Of a DNA stretch of 64,000 nucleotides, positions 1 through 8,787 are shown in pieces; the first letter of the stretch is position 1; each line of letters opens with the position of its first letter. Source of the stretch: Beijerinckiaceae bacterium (GTDB lineage: Bacteria > Pseudomonadota > Alphaproteobacteria > Rhizobiales > Beijerinckiaceae). The notes under the pieces are model-generated. The model saw only the letters and a list, made by a program, of their open reading frames with translations. It ran no database searches and had not been told where the DNA came from. The stretch spans positions 186,001 through 250,000 of the forward strand of contig JAPZTO010000002.1 of NCBI GenBank assembly GCA_027532775.1. The letters run 5' to 3'. Made by a program: the position numbers and the translations under genes.

Positions 1-31
1 TGAAATAGGGATCGAGTTCCTTCGGGCGCAT
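1..31 (-). CDS. recG: Probable N-terminal start of ATP-dependent DNA helicase RecG (partial)
   Basis: The minus strand reads ATG at position 31 and then M-R-P-K-E-L-D-P-Y-F to the window edge. This resembles the usual RecG start (MRP followed by a short hydrophobic/acidic stretch). The reasoning is partly positional: in Hyphomicrobiales recG is commonly divergent from an sdhE-mfd pair, which is what follows here. Only ten codons are visible, so no helicase domain can be checked and the call is tentative. Confidence 0.4.
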   Translation of the reverse strand, partial: MRPKELDPYF

Positions 32-221
32 CCCTTTCCGATAGACCAAGGCGCTGCCGGGGCCAAGGACCGGGACGTATCCTCGCCATCAGGAGAGCAG
101 TGTGGCGGACAGGCCGGACTGCCGGTTCCTGCCGTCGCAGGGGCGCGGAAACGGCTTGACTTCGCCCGGCTTCCCCCTTCATTCGGACGGAGTTTTCCGA
201 CCGAACCCTTCCGGAGCCGCC

Positions 222-518
222 ATGACCGGCCTATCCCGTTCCACTGCGGGCCTCGAACCGCGCCGCAAGCGCCTGCTGTTCCGTGCCTGGCATCGCGGGA
301 CGCGCGAGATGGACCTGCTGATGGGCCGCTACGCCGAATCCGTCATCGAGACGCTGACCGAGGGCGAGCTTGACCTGTTCGAGGCGCTGATCGAGGTGCC
401 CGATCGCGATCTCTTCTCGTGGATCGCGCAGGGCGAGCCGGTGCCCGAAAACTACGATACGCCGGTCTTCCAGGGCATGAAGGCGTTTCACACCCATGAC
501 AAGCCGATCGATCTCTGA
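222..518 (+). CDS. sdhE: FAD assembly factor SdhE (succinate dehydrogenase assembly factor 2 family)
   Basis: A small protein of 98 residues that promotes covalent flavinylation of the SdhA subunit of succinate dehydrogenase in the cytoplasm. The family hallmark RGxxE is visible as RGTRE about residue 26, followed by an acidic helical region (LTEGELDLFEALIE) and the DRDLF segment typical of the family. The open frame extends upstream to 102, but the added residues are non-conserved, while ATG 222 gives a normal family length and follows a CCGGAG ribosome-binding-like stretch. It lies 52 bp before mfd on the same strand and is probably cotranscribed. Function is inferred from family. Confidence 0.85.
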   Translation: MTGLSRSTAGLEPRRKRLLFRAWHRGTREMDLLMGRYAESVIETLTEGELDLFEALIEVPDRDLFSWIAQGEPVPENYDTPVFQGMKAFHTHDKPIDL

Positions 519-570
519 CCGGCGCTGAGGGCATGCCCTTCCGGCGCCCGATACTCTCGAGTTGATTCGT

Positions 571-3500
571 ATGCTGTTTCCACCGCTCGTCCAGGCTGGC
601 CTCGACCATGCCCTCCAGAAGGCCTCGCCCGTCCTGCTTTCGGATGTGGCCGATGGTGCGACCGGGCTGGTGCTGGCGGAACTGGCGCGCCTGCGCTTCG
701 CGCGCGGCGTCGAGGTGCCCGCCCTGCTGACCTTCGTCGCCCGCGACGGGTTGCGGCAGGCCGAGGTTCAGGCCGCGATCCAGGCCTTCGCGCCGGAAAT
801 CGAGGTGCTCTCGCTTCCGGCCTGGGATTGTCAGCCCTATGACCGCGCCTCGCCGAATGCGAGCCTCGTCGCGCGGCGGATGGAATGCCTTGCCCGGCTG
901 GTCCGCTCACGCGGGGGCGCGCGGCCGCGCGTTCTCGTGACCACGGTCAATGCCGTGCTGCAGAAGTTGCCACCGGCGGGTTTCGTGGCCCGGCAGAGCT
1001 TTTCCGCCGCGCCGGGCAACGCCCTCGATCTGCCCGAGATCACCGGCTGGCTCGAGGCGAACGGCTACCAGCGCAGTTCCACCGTGCGCGATGTCGGCGA
1101 ATATGCGTTGCGCGGCGGGATTGTCGATCTCTTCCCGCCGGGTTTTGCCGAACCGGTCCGGCTCGATTTTTTCGGCGACACGCTGGAATCGATCCGCAGT
1201 TTCGATCCGGAAACGCAGCGTTCCTCCGCGCAGCTCCGTGCGCTGGAAATGGTGCCGATGAGCGAGTTCCAGCTCACTTCGGAAGCGATCAAGCGGTTCC
1301 GGCAGGGCTATCTGACGCAATTCGGCGCCAATCTGCGCGGCGATACGCTCTACGAGCATATCAGCGAGGGCCGCAAGCATATCGGCATGGAGCATTGGCT
1401 GCCGCTGTTCCATTCGGGGCTCGACCCGATCGAGGCCTATCTGCCCGGCACAATCTTCGTGCTCGACTCGCAGGCCGACGGCGCCGCGCAGGAGCGGCTG
1501 AGCCAGATCGAGGATTATTACGAGGCGCGCCGTTCGACGCAGGAGGACGGGCATTCCGTGCCCTATCGCCCGCTGCCGCCGGGCCTTCTCTATCGCAGCC
1601 GCGAGGAATGGCAGAGCTTGCGCGGCGGGGCGATCGAGGTTTCGCCCTTCACGATGGAACCGGCCGCCGGCAGCGCTGCCGGGGGCAGGACCATCTTCTC
1701 CGCCCGGACGCATCGCGGGCGGGATTTCGCGCCGGAACGCACCAACCCGGAGGCGAATGTCTTCGAGGCAGCTGTGAATCATGCGCGGGCCCGCGCGCAG
1801 GATGGCCGCCGGATCGTGTTCGCCGCCGGCAGTGACGGCGCGCGGGACCGGCTGGGCGGCGTGCTGGCCGATCATGGCCTCGCGAAGCATCGTGTTCTCC
1901 GTTCGCTCAACGATCTCAAGGATTTGCCGGAGGGCGAAGCGGGGCTCCTGACCATTGCGCTGCAGGAAGGCTTCGAGACGCCGGATTTCGTGCTGCTCTC
2001 CGAGGAGGACCTGCTGGGCGAGCGGCTGACCCGGCCGAAACGCAGCAAGAAGCGCGCGAAGGATTTCATCACCGAACTCACCAGCCTCAAGGCCGGCGAT
2101 GTGGTGGTGCATGTCGATCATGGCATCGGGCGGTTCATCGGGCTGAAAACCATCACGGCGGTCGGCGCGCCGCATGATTGCCTCGAGATCCATTATGCCG
2201 GCGGCGACAAGCTGTTCCTGCCGGTCGAGAATATCGAACTCCTGACGCGCTATGGCTCGGAGGATACCGATGCCACGCTCGACCGGCTGGGCGGCGGCGC
2301 GTGGCAGGCCCGCAAGGCCAAGCTGAAGCAGCGTATCCGCGACATGGCGCGCGGGCTGATCAAGATTGCGGCGCAGAGGCTGACGCGCGAGGCGCCGCGG
2401 CTGGTGCCGCCTGAGGGGCTGTACGAGGAATTCGTCGCGCGCTTCCCCTTCGACGAGACCGAAGACCAGCAGAATGCCATCGATGCGGTGATCGACGATC
2501 TCGGCTCGGGCCGTCCGATGGACCGGCTGGTCTGCGGCGATGTCGGGTTCGGGAAGACCGAAGTCGCGTTGCGTGCGGCCTTCGTCGTGGCCATGTCCGG
2601 CAAGCAGGTGGCGGTGATCGTGCCGACAACCCTGCTCGCGCGGCAGCATTTCCGCACCTTCCAGAACCGCTTTGCCGGCCTGCCGCTGCGGATCGCGCAG
2701 GCCTCGCGGCTTGTCACCGCTGCGGATCTGAAGAAGACGCGGGAGGAGATGGCGAACGGCACGGTGGATATCCTGGTCGGCACGCATGCGCTTCTTGGGA
2801 AGGGCAATCATTTCAAGGATCTCGGCCTCGTCATCATCGACGAGGAGCAGCATTTCGGCGTCGCCCACAAGGAGCGGCTGAAGGAGCTTCGCGCCGAGGT
2901 GCATGTGCTGACGCTCTCGGCCACGCCGATCCCCCGGACGCTGCAACTGGCCATGACCGGCGTGCGGGAGCTTTCGATCATCGCCACGCCGCCGGTCGAC
3001 CGGCTGGCCGTGCGCAGCTTCGTCACGCCGTTTGACCCGCTGGTCGTGCGCGAGGCCCTGCTGCGCGAACGCTATCGCGGCGGGCAATCCTTCTATGTCG
3101 TGCCGCGCATCGATGATCTCGCCGAGGTAAAGGCCTTCCTCGAGAAGGACGTGCCGGAAGTGCGCGTCGGAATCGGCCATGGCCAGATGTCGGCCACGGA
3201 GCTCGAATCCGTGATGAGCGACTTCTATGACGGCAAGTTCGACGTGCTGCTCTCGACGACGATTGTCGAATCCGGCCTCGACATTCCCGCCGCCAACACC
3301 CTCATCGTGCATCGCGCCGACATGTTCGGGCTTTCACAGCTCTATCAGCTGCGCGGGCGGGTGGGCCGCTCGAAGACGCGCGCCTATGCGCTCTTCACCC
3401 TGCCGGTCAACCGGACGTTGACGCCGAATGCCGAGCGCCGGCTCAAGGTGTTGCATTCGCTCGACACTTTGGGCGCCGGTTTCCAGCTGGCCAGCCACGA

Positions 3501-4101
3501 TCTCGATATTCGCGGCGCCGGCAACCTGCTGGGCGACGAGCAATCCGGCCATATCAAGGAAGTCGGCTACGAACTCTATCAGCAGATGCTGGAAGAGGCG
3601 GTGGCTGCGCTCAAGGCCGGGATCGAGCTGCCGGAGGAAGAGGCGTGGTCGCCGACCATCGCCATCGGCACGCCGGTGCTCATTCCGGAAGAATATATCG
3701 CCGATCTCGATCTGCGCATGGCGCTCTACCGGCGGCTTTCCCAGGTGGAGAATGACGGCGAGATCGAGGGCTTTGCCGCGGAGCTGATCGACCGGTTCGG
3801 GCCGCTGCCGCCGGAAATCGGCCAGTTGATGAAGATCGTCGCGATCAAGCTGCTCTGCCGCCGCGCCCATGTCGAAAAGGTCGATGCCGGGCCGAAGGGC
3901 ATCATCATCGCCTTCAGGGACAACGCATTCGCCAATCCGAACGGGCTCGTCCAGTATGTCTCGGAAAAGGGAACGACGGCGAAGGTCCGGCCGGACATGA
4001 AGATCGTCTTTGCCGGCGCGTTCGAGGATCCGGTGGTGCGGCTGGAGGCGACGCGCAAGCTGATGCAGGACATTGCCCGCATCGCCGAGAAGCGGAAGTA
4101 A
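571..4101 (+). CDS. mfd: Transcription-repair coupling factor Mfd
   Basis: A protein of 1,176 residues, the normal Mfd length. It is a DNA translocase that removes RNA polymerase stalled at lesions and recruits UvrA. The N-terminal third is UvrB-like ([18 protein letters not shown]). A CarD-like RNA-polymerase interaction domain follows ([17 protein letters not shown], about residue 510). The translocase motor comes next: Walker [12 protein letters not shown] near residue 655, Walker B DEEQH near 756, [13 protein letters not shown], and the motif VI region QLRGRVGRS near 925. The C-terminal domain begins around residue 1030. The frame also opens at a TTG (562), but ATG 571 is preferred. It converges with the next gene, with a palindromic repeat between them. 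Confidence 0.97.
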   Translation: MLFPPLVQAGLDHALQKASPVLLSDVADGATGLVLAELARLRFARGVEVPALLTFVARDGLRQAEVQAAIQAFAPEIEVLSLPAWDCQPYDRASPNASLVARRMECLARLVRSRGGARPRVLVTTVNAVLQKLPPAGFVARQSFSAAPGNALDLPEITGWLEANGYQRSSTVRDVGEYALRGGIVDLFPPGFAEPVRLDFFGDTLESIRSFDPETQRSSAQLRALEMVPMSEFQLTSEAIKRFRQGYLTQFGANLRGDTLYEHISEGRKHIGMEHWLPLFHSGLDPIEAYLPGTIFVLDSQADGAAQERLSQIEDYYEARRSTQEDGHSVPYRPLPPGLLYRSREEWQSLRGGAIEVSPFTMEPAAGSAAGGRTIFSARTHRGRDFAPERTNPEANVFEAAVNHARARAQDGRRIVFAAGSDGARDRLGGVLADHGLAKHRVLRSLNDLKDLPEGEAGLLTIALQEGFETPDFVLLSEEDLLGERLTRPKRSKKRAKDFITELTSLKAGDVVVHVDHGIGRFIGLKTITAVGAPHDCLEIHYAGGDKLFLPVENIELLTRYGSEDTDATLDRLGGGAWQARKAKLKQRIRDMARGLIKIAAQRLTREAPRLVPPEGLYEEFVARFPFDETEDQQNAIDAVIDDLGSGRPMDRLVCGDVGFGKTEVALRAAFVVAMSGKQVAVIVPTTLLARQHFRTFQNRFAGLPLRIAQASRLVTAADLKKTREEMANGTVDILVGTHALLGKGNHFKDLGLVIIDEEQHFGVAHKERLKELRAEVHVLTLSATPIPRTLQLAMTGVRELSIIATPPVDRLAVRSFVTPFDPLVVREALLRERYRGGQSFYVVPRIDDLAEVKAFLEKDVPEVRVGIGHGQMSATELESVMSDFYDGKFDVLLSTTIVESGLDIPAANTLIVHRADMFGLSQLYQLRGRVGRSKTRAYALFTLPVNRTLTPNAERRLKVLHSLDTLGAGFQLASHDLDIRGAGNLLGDEQSGHIKEVGYELYQQMLEEAVAALKAGIELPEEEAWSPTIAIGTPVLIPEEYIADLDLRMALYRRLSQVENDGEIEGFAAELIDRFGPLPPEIGQLMKIVAIKLLCRRAHVEKVDAGPKGIIIAFRDNAFANPNGLVQYVSEKGTTAKVRPDMKIVFAGAFEDPVVRLEATRKLMQDIARIAEKRK

Positions 4102-4107
4102 CGTTCT

Positions 4108-4150
4108 GGCGGCCTGAAACTTTCGGGCGGCCTGAAGCTTCAGGCGGCCT
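4108..4150. repeat. Tandem GGCGGCCTGAA repeat with a 16-bp palindrome at a convergent gene junction
   Basis: Three imperfect units beginning GGCGGCCTG start at 4108, 4126 and 4143, a period of 17-18 bp. Units 2 and 3 together form the perfect palindrome GCCTGAAGCTTCAGGC at 4130-4145. It sits exactly between the mfd stop (4101) and the stop of the minus-strand gene (4140), so a bidirectional terminator role is plausible. No U-tract follows on either strand, so this is an inference. Confidence 0.5.
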
Positions 4151-5327
4151 GGCTGGCCGAGCCGGAAGCCGGCTCGCCGATCCGGGCGGCGCCGAAGCCG
4201 AGCCAGTCCCCGCTTTCCGTGGTGCCGAGCCAGAGCGTGCTCGACGGCAGAAGGCCCTTGTGCGGATGGGCGGGCTGGCCGGAAGCGAGCGTTTCGGCTG
4301 TGGCGGCAGCAGCGGGCAGGGCCACGATGGCGCGCTCATCGACAGCAATGATCCGGGCCAGGGCCGTGCCCGGAAGGGTTGCCAGTGCCTCGGTGTCGCC
4401 GCGGCGGGAGAAGGCGATCATCGGGGTGCCCTCCAGCGCCTCGAAGGCCGAGGCCTCGCCCCGTGTGAAGAAATGGCCGGGCACCAGCAGAAGCGGCGCT
4501 TCCGCATGGTTCAACTGGCCGTGCAGGGCCTCTCGCGCATAGGGCCCGACAAGGCCGAGCGGGCGGCCCGCAACAAGGGACAGGCCGTGGCTGCCGGCAA
4601 AGCTGCCCGCGCTGCCGGGATGGAGCAGGTTGACCAGCAGACCGAAATCGGCGCCTCCGAGGCTGGCCTGAACGGCAAGCGCCTCTGCGATGAGCTGGGC
4701 ATGGCTGCGCCGCGCCGGCACCAGCAGGCCTTCGGCACGCATTATCGTGACGAGTGCGATATCGCCGGAAGCAGGCTCCGCCGGTTCTGCCGGCATGATA
4801 TCCTCGTCCGACCAGCCTTCGAGCGATACCACGCCATCGGGCAGGTCGAACCCGAAGCCGGCAACGCAGCGGATCGTCAGCACCTTGGCCGCGACCTGAC
4901 GGGCCTTGTCGCCGATCGCCACATCGCCGACCTTCGCCGTGGTGAGGATGGTCGTGACGCCGAGCTTCTCGGCAGCGGCCCGGAGCGTCTCGACCTTCTC
5001 GTCGACCGGCATGACCAGCGGCACCGCGCCGGCCATGGCGCAGGCGATCACCGCCATGGGAAATTCGACGATGTTGGCGAGCAGGAGAAGCACCGTGTCG
5101 CCGCGCTGCACGCCGAGAGTGGAGAGCTGCGCCGCGAGGAACCGCGTGCAGGCCAGCGCGTTGGCCGCGGTGAGATGGCGCGGCTCTACCCCGTTCCAGG
5201 CCTCGCGCCCGGGACAATCGCGCCAGAACACGGCATCCGGATCCTCCGCCGCCTGCCGGATCAGCAGGGCGGGCAGGGTGATGTCGTTCCAGGGTGGCAG
5301 CAGCGCGGGTTCAGTCGTGCGGTCCAT
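4140..5327 (-). CDS. Degenerate AMP-binding (ANL superfamily) protein lacking the nucleotide loop
   Basis: A protein of 395 residues that resembles the N-terminal part of acyl-CoA synthetases. It has an opening like those enzymes (PALLIRQAAEDPDAVFW), an LGVQRGDTVLLLLANIVEFP segment and a MAGAVPLVMPVDEK segment, all typical of the ANL fold. Where the phosphate-binding loop (TSGTTGxPKG) should be, about residues 190-215, the sequence reads LVTIMRAEGLLVPARRSHAQL: the flanks align but the Ser/Thr/Gly/Lys residues are gone. The C-terminal subdomain with the catalytic lysine is absent. Acyl-adenylate formation is therefore unlikely. It may be a binding or regulatory pseudo-enzyme, or a decaying gene, though the frame is intact. 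It is convergent with mfd. Confidence 0.6.
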   Translation of the reverse strand: MDRTTEPALLPPWNDITLPALLIRQAAEDPDAVFWRDCPGREAWNGVEPRHLTAANALACTRFLAAQLSTLGVQRGDTVLLLLANIVEFPMAVIACAMAGAVPLVMPVDEKVETLRAAAEKLGVTTILTTAKVGDVAIGDKARQVAAKVLTIRCVAGFGFDLPDGVVSLEGWSDEDIMPAEPAEPASGDIALVTIMRAEGLLVPARRSHAQLIAEALAVQASLGGADFGLLVNLLHPGSAGSFAGSHGLSLVAGRPLGLVGPYAREALHGQLNHAEAPLLLVPGHFFTRGEASAFEALEGTPMIAFSRRGDTEALATLPGTALARIIAVDERAIVALPAAAATAETLASGQPAHPHKGLLPSSTLWLGTTESGDWLGFGAARIGEPASGSASQAA

Positions 5328-5380
5328 GCCGGGGCTCCGGGCGTCTTGGGGACGCTCTTCGAAAAACGTGCCGGGTCAGT

Positions 5381-7255
5381 CTAGTGATTCGGCGTTAACC
5401 AAAAGCTGTCGTGCAGGAAATCGTAGGCAGCCGTCGTTGCCGGCCGCGAGATATGCTTCCAGCGGGCGACCCAACGATCGGAGACATGGTAGAGCGGCAG
5501 GACGTAATGGCCGGCCACCAGCAGCCGGTCGAGCGCGCGCACCGAGGCCACGAAATCCTCGCGGCTGCGGGCGGCCAGCAGGCTGGCGATGACGCGATCG
5601 ATATCCGGCGAGCGGACACCGGCCCAGTTCAGCGTGCCGGGTGTCTCGGCGGCGCGGCTCGACCAGCGGTTGCCCTGCTCCTGCCCCGGCGAGGCGCCGA
5701 CAACATAGCCCTCGATGATCATGTCGAACTGGAACTGCCGGACGCGCGACCAGTACTGGCTGGAATCGACCAGCCGGATCGTCGGGAAGATGCCGACCTG
5801 CTTGAGCGTATCGGCGAAGGCGAGGGCGATCCGCTCCTTCTCGCGCGTGGTGACCATGATCTCGAAGGTAAGCGGCTGCCCGGTTTCACGCTGGACCATC
5901 CGCCCCTCGCGGATGGCATAGCCGGCCTCGTTCAGCCGTTCGACCGCCTTGCGCATGACCTGCCTGTCCCGGCCCGAGCCATCCATGACCGGAGGGCGCC
6001 AAGAACCATCGCGGATGTCCGGCGGCAGCGTCTCGAGCGCGGTGCCGAGGATGGCCGCCTCGCGGGTATCGACCGGGCCGGAGCGGAAGGACAGTTCGCT
6101 CTCGTCGAAAAAGCTGCCTGTGCGGCGGTAGATGCCGGCGAAGAGGTTGCGGTTCAGCCATTCGAAATCGAACAGATGGAACAGCCCCTCGCGGATGCGC
6201 CGGTCGGCGAAGACGGGGCGGCGCGTGTTGAAGATGAAGCCTGTCATCCCCTTGGGTGCGCGGATCGGCACGGTCTCGCGCAGGATGCGCCCGTCCTCGA
6301 CAGCAGGAATGGCATAGCCCTCGCGCCATTTCGTCGGGTCCGTCTCGATGCGCAAATCGAGCAGGCCGGTCTTGAAGGCTTCGAACAGGGTGTTGGAATC
6401 GCGGAAGAATTCAAGGCTGATCGTATCGAAATTGTAGAGTCCGCGATGGACGGGAAGGTCCTTCGCCCAGTAATCCTGCCGCCGTTTCAGGCTGACGCGG
6501 GTGCCGGGATCGACCTCGTCGATCAGGTAGGGGCCGGAGCCGAGGAAGGGCGTGAAGCCCATATTCTCGAACTTTTCCGGGTCGGTCGCATGCGCCGCAA
6601 GCACCGGCATCATCGCCAGAATGAGCGGCAATTCCTGATCGCCGGCGGAATGGAAGGTGAAGCGGATGGTGCGGGAATCCGGCGTCTCGACCTTCGCCAC
6701 CTTGGTCTTGTTGGTGCGGTAATTCGGCCGGCCCCGGGTGGTGAACAGGTCCCAGGAGAAGAGCACATCGGCCGAGGTGACCGGCCGGCCGTCGGAAAAG
6801 CGTGCCGCCGGGTTCAGGCGGAACTCGACGAAGCGCCGGTCGGGCGGCACGGCGACGGTTTCCGCCAGCAGGCCATAGAGGGTGAAGGGCTCGTCGGCAG
6901 AGCGCATCATCAGCGGCTGCACGATATAGGGCACCATGGCCTGCGGCGCATTGCCCTTGATCGCCATGGTGTTGAGCGAGTCGAACGAGCCGGCAAGGCC
7001 AAGCCGGAGCGCGCCGCCCTTGGGCGCAGCCGGATTGGCATAGGGCAGATGCGCAAAGCCTGGCGGAAGGGCTGGCTCGCCATGCATGGCGAGGCCATGG
7101 CGATGCGGTGCTTCCTCGGCGCGGGCGACCGGGATGAGGCAAAGGGCAGCGAGGGCAAAGGCAACGAGCGCGCGGCCCGTGACGACAAGGGCGCACAGCA
7201 ATCCGCTCGCGCCGGCATGTGGGCCTGATCCGGGGATGATTCGCCGCGTCTCCAT
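5381..7255 (-). CDS. Extracellular solute-binding protein, family 5 (YejA-like peptide/microcin C type)
   Basis: A periplasmic binding protein of about 624 residues. An N-terminal hydrophobic segment ends in VARAEEA, consistent with Sec export. The YejA subgroup signature follows (HGLAMHGEPALPPGF, then YANPAAPKGG) and then the family-5 core (FRLNPAARFSDGRPVTSADV). In E. coli YejA delivers peptides, including microcin C, to the YejBEF importer. No permease or ATPase gene is adjacent here, so it either pairs with a transporter elsewhere or acts alone. The start is uncertain: ATG 7255 gives a usable signal peptide, and an in-frame ATG at 7291 would add 12 residues. Neither has a strong ribosome-binding site. 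Confidence 0.85.
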   Translation of the reverse strand: METRRIIPGSGPHAGASGLLCALVVTGRALVAFALAALCLIPVARAEEAPHRHGLAMHGEPALPPGFAHLPYANPAAPKGGALRLGLAGSFDSLNTMAIKGNAPQAMVPYIVQPLMMRSADEPFTLYGLLAETVAVPPDRRFVEFRLNPAARFSDGRPVTSADVLFSWDLFTTRGRPNYRTNKTKVAKVETPDSRTIRFTFHSAGDQELPLILAMMPVLAAHATDPEKFENMGFTPFLGSGPYLIDEVDPGTRVSLKRRQDYWAKDLPVHRGLYNFDTISLEFFRDSNTLFEAFKTGLLDLRIETDPTKWREGYAIPAVEDGRILRETVPIRAPKGMTGFIFNTRRPVFADRRIREGLFHLFDFEWLNRNLFAGIYRRTGSFFDESELSFRSGPVDTREAAILGTALETLPPDIRDGSWRPPVMDGSGRDRQVMRKAVERLNEAGYAIREGRMVQRETGQPLTFEIMVTTREKERIALAFADTLKQVGIFPTIRLVDSSQYWSRVRQFQFDMIIEGYVVGASPGQEQGNRWSSRAAETPGTLNWAGVRSPDIDRVIASLLAARSREDFVASVRALDRLLVAGHYVLPLYHVSDRWVARWKHISRPATTAAYDFLHDSFWLTPNH

Positions 7256-7288
7256 GGGCGGGAAAATAGCAGCCCGTGCGCGCGCTGC

Positions 7289-7332
7289 CATGGGGCAGTG
7301 GAGGATTTTGCATGGGGCAGCGGCGGATTTTG
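7289..7332. repeat. Two-copy 22-bp tandem repeat in the yejA-like/ialB intergenic region
   Basis: The units at 7289-7310 and 7311-7332 are directly abutting and differ at only two positions (CATGGGGCAG-Y-GG-M-GGATTTTG). The repeat lies in the 316-bp region between the divergent yejA-like and ialB genes (7256-7571) and covers the alternative upstream ATG of the yejA-like gene. I see no gene in that region. Confidence 0.8.
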
Positions 7333-7467
7333 ACGCTGTACGCCGCCAAACCGTGGCTCCGGCAGGGGAGAATGCCGGGATCGCCCATCTTCAGCCGCAA
7401 TCGGGGCCGATCAGCCGAGGGTCTTTCCGCTGCTGCGCCTGCCCTGGCTTCGGCGGCGCGCCTTTGT

Positions 7468-7503
7468 TTTGCGTGATACGCGCAGGTCTTGCGCTATACG
7501 CGC
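7468..7503. promoter_or_regulatory. Two direct repeats TTGCGNNATACGCGCA upstream of ialB
   Basis: TTGCGTGATACGCGCA (7468-7483) and TTGCGCTATACGCGCA (7488-7503) are two near-identical 16-mers spaced 20 bp start to start, about two helical turns. They lie 69 bp before the ialB start. The arrangement suggests paired binding sites for a regulator or a duplicated promoter element. TATACG in the second copy could serve as a -10 box. This is inference from repetition only. Confidence 0.45.
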
Positions 7504-7571
7504 ACTTGCGGAAAGGCCCGAAAGGCGCTTAGAGAGCGCGAGAGAATTCGAGCCCGGATAAGGATGGGACA

Positions 7572-8303
7572 ATGATGGTTACGATGAGCAACAAGGCCCG
7601 GTCTGCCAGCCTCGCGGCGATGGCCCTGGCGGGGCTCGCCAGCCTGCCGGCATCGGCCCAGGCTCCGCGTCCTGCCCAGCCGGCTCCTGCCCAGCCGGCC
7701 GCGCCCGCCGCTCCGGCCCCGCCGCAGGCGGTGAAGGTTCCGCTCAAGGCCGCGCCGGATCAGGCGGACTGGCTCAAGGTCTGCGGGCTGGACCCCTCCG
7801 TCAACAAGACGATCTGCTACACGACGCGTGACTTCGTCGCCGAGAACAACCAGCCGGTCATGGCCGTCGCGTTCTATTCGATCAAGGAAGAGCCGCGCCG
7901 CTTCGTTCGCATCCTCGTGCCGCTGACCTTCCTGATCCAGCCGGGCATCCGCTTCTCGGCAGAAGGCACGCAGCCGGTCAATGCGCGGTTCCAGATCTGC
8001 CTGCCGCAGGGTTGCTTTGTCGAGGGCGAGCTGAACGAGACCACGATTACCGGTCTCAAGAAGGCGACCACGCTGCGCATCGACATGCAGAACCAGATCG
8101 GCCAGGAAGTGAATTTCGAGGTTCCGCTGGCTGGTTTCGCCAAGGCCTATGACAGTGCCGGCATCGACCAGGAAACCCTGCAGCGCTTGCAGCAGCAGCA
8201 GGTGCAGGGTGCGCAGCAGGCTCCGGCCGGCGGCAATGCCGATGACCTGAAGCGCCGCGGCGAAGAATTGCTCCGCCAGCGCCAGCAGGCGCCGAAGCCA
8301 TAA
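7572..8303 (+). CDS. Invasion-associated locus B (IalB) family secreted protein
   Basis: A protein of 243 residues with a signal peptide (hydrophobic LAAMALAGLASLPASA, cleavage after about residue 29). An Ala/Pro linker follows to about residue 55. The IalB domain has two conserved cysteine pairs (WLKVCGLDPSVNKTICY and FQICLPQGCFVEGEL). The C-terminal tail is rich in Gln and charged residues. IalB proteins are periplasmic or envelope-associated proteins widespread in Hyphomicrobiales. In Bartonella the namesake is linked to erythrocyte invasion, but free-living members have no proven role. A second in-frame ATG (7584) is an alternative start. It is followed by a strong hairpin terminator. Confidence 0.9.
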   Translation: MMVTMSNKARSASLAAMALAGLASLPASAQAPRPAQPAPAQPAAPAAPAPPQAVKVPLKAAPDQADWLKVCGLDPSVNKTICYTTRDFVAENNQPVMAVAFYSIKEEPRRFVRILVPLTFLIQPGIRFSAEGTQPVNARFQICLPQGCFVEGELNETTITGLKKATTLRIDMQNQIGQEVNFEVPLAGFAKAYDSAGIDQETLQRLQQQQVQGAQQAPAGGNADDLKRRGEELLRQRQQAPKP

Positions 8304-8326
8304 CCGGATCTTCCGGTCAAGACATG

Positions 8327-8356
8327 AAAAACCCCGGCCAGGCCGGGGTTTTTTGT
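8327..8356 (+). terminator. Rho-independent terminator of ialB
   Basis: A GC-rich inverted repeat (ACCCCGGCC/GGCCGGGGT, almost no loop if fully paired) is flanked by an A-run on the left and TTTTTT on the right, starting 23 bp after the ialB stop. The A/T flanks would let it work on both strands, but hspQ on the minus strand ends at 8391, so it could serve both genes. Confidence 0.85.
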
Positions 8357-8390
8357 TGCGCGGGTGCTGCCTGCCTGGGTGCGCCGCCGC

Positions 8391-8723
8391 TCAGTTCATC
8401 ATCGCGTTGCGCTTGACGGCGAATTGCCCGTCCATGCCCGGCTCGAACATGTCCTCGATCTGCGGGTGGCGCAGCGGCCGGCCGGATTCATCCGGCAGGA
8501 GGTTCTGCTCGGAGACATAGGCGATGTATTCGTTCTCCTCGTTCTCGGCGAAGAGATGATAGAAGGGCTGGTCCTTGCGCGGCCGCATATCCTCGGGAAT
8601 GGCGAGCCACCATTCCTCGGTATTGGCGAATTCGGGATCGACATCGAAGATCACGCCCCGGAACGGAAAGATCCGGTGCTTGACAACCTGCCCGATCGTG
8701 AACTTGGCCTGACGCGATTTCAT
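8391..8723 (-). CDS. hspQ: Heat shock protein HspQ (hemimethylated-DNA-binding YccV family)
   Basis: A cytoplasmic protein of 110 residues. It shows the HspQ/YccV fold: FTIGQVVKHRIFPFRGVIFDVDPEF at the start, then WWLAIPEDMRPRKDQPFYHL, and a YVSEQNL segment. In E. coli HspQ is a heat-induced factor affecting DnaA stability, and in related bacteria it acts as a Lon specificity factor. The length matches the family. It lies in its own minus-strand unit between ialB and the acyltransferase. No clear sigma-32 promoter was identified. Confidence 0.93.
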   Translation of the reverse strand: MKSRQAKFTIGQVVKHRIFPFRGVIFDVDPEFANTEEWWLAIPEDMRPRKDQPFYHLFAENEENEYIAYVSEQNLLPDESGRPLRHPQIEDMFEPGMDGQFAVKRNAMMN

Positions 8724-8787
8724 ACCCTTATGATAGTTCTTTTTCCCGGCCTCTCAAGATGCGCGGTGCGGGAATACTCGGATGGCC

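Noticed and set aside
907-3312. Long open frame on the minus strand across mfd (801 codons)
   Set aside because: It is the antisense shadow of mfd in GC-rich DNA; composition is His/Arg/Asp-rich and no domain is recognised.
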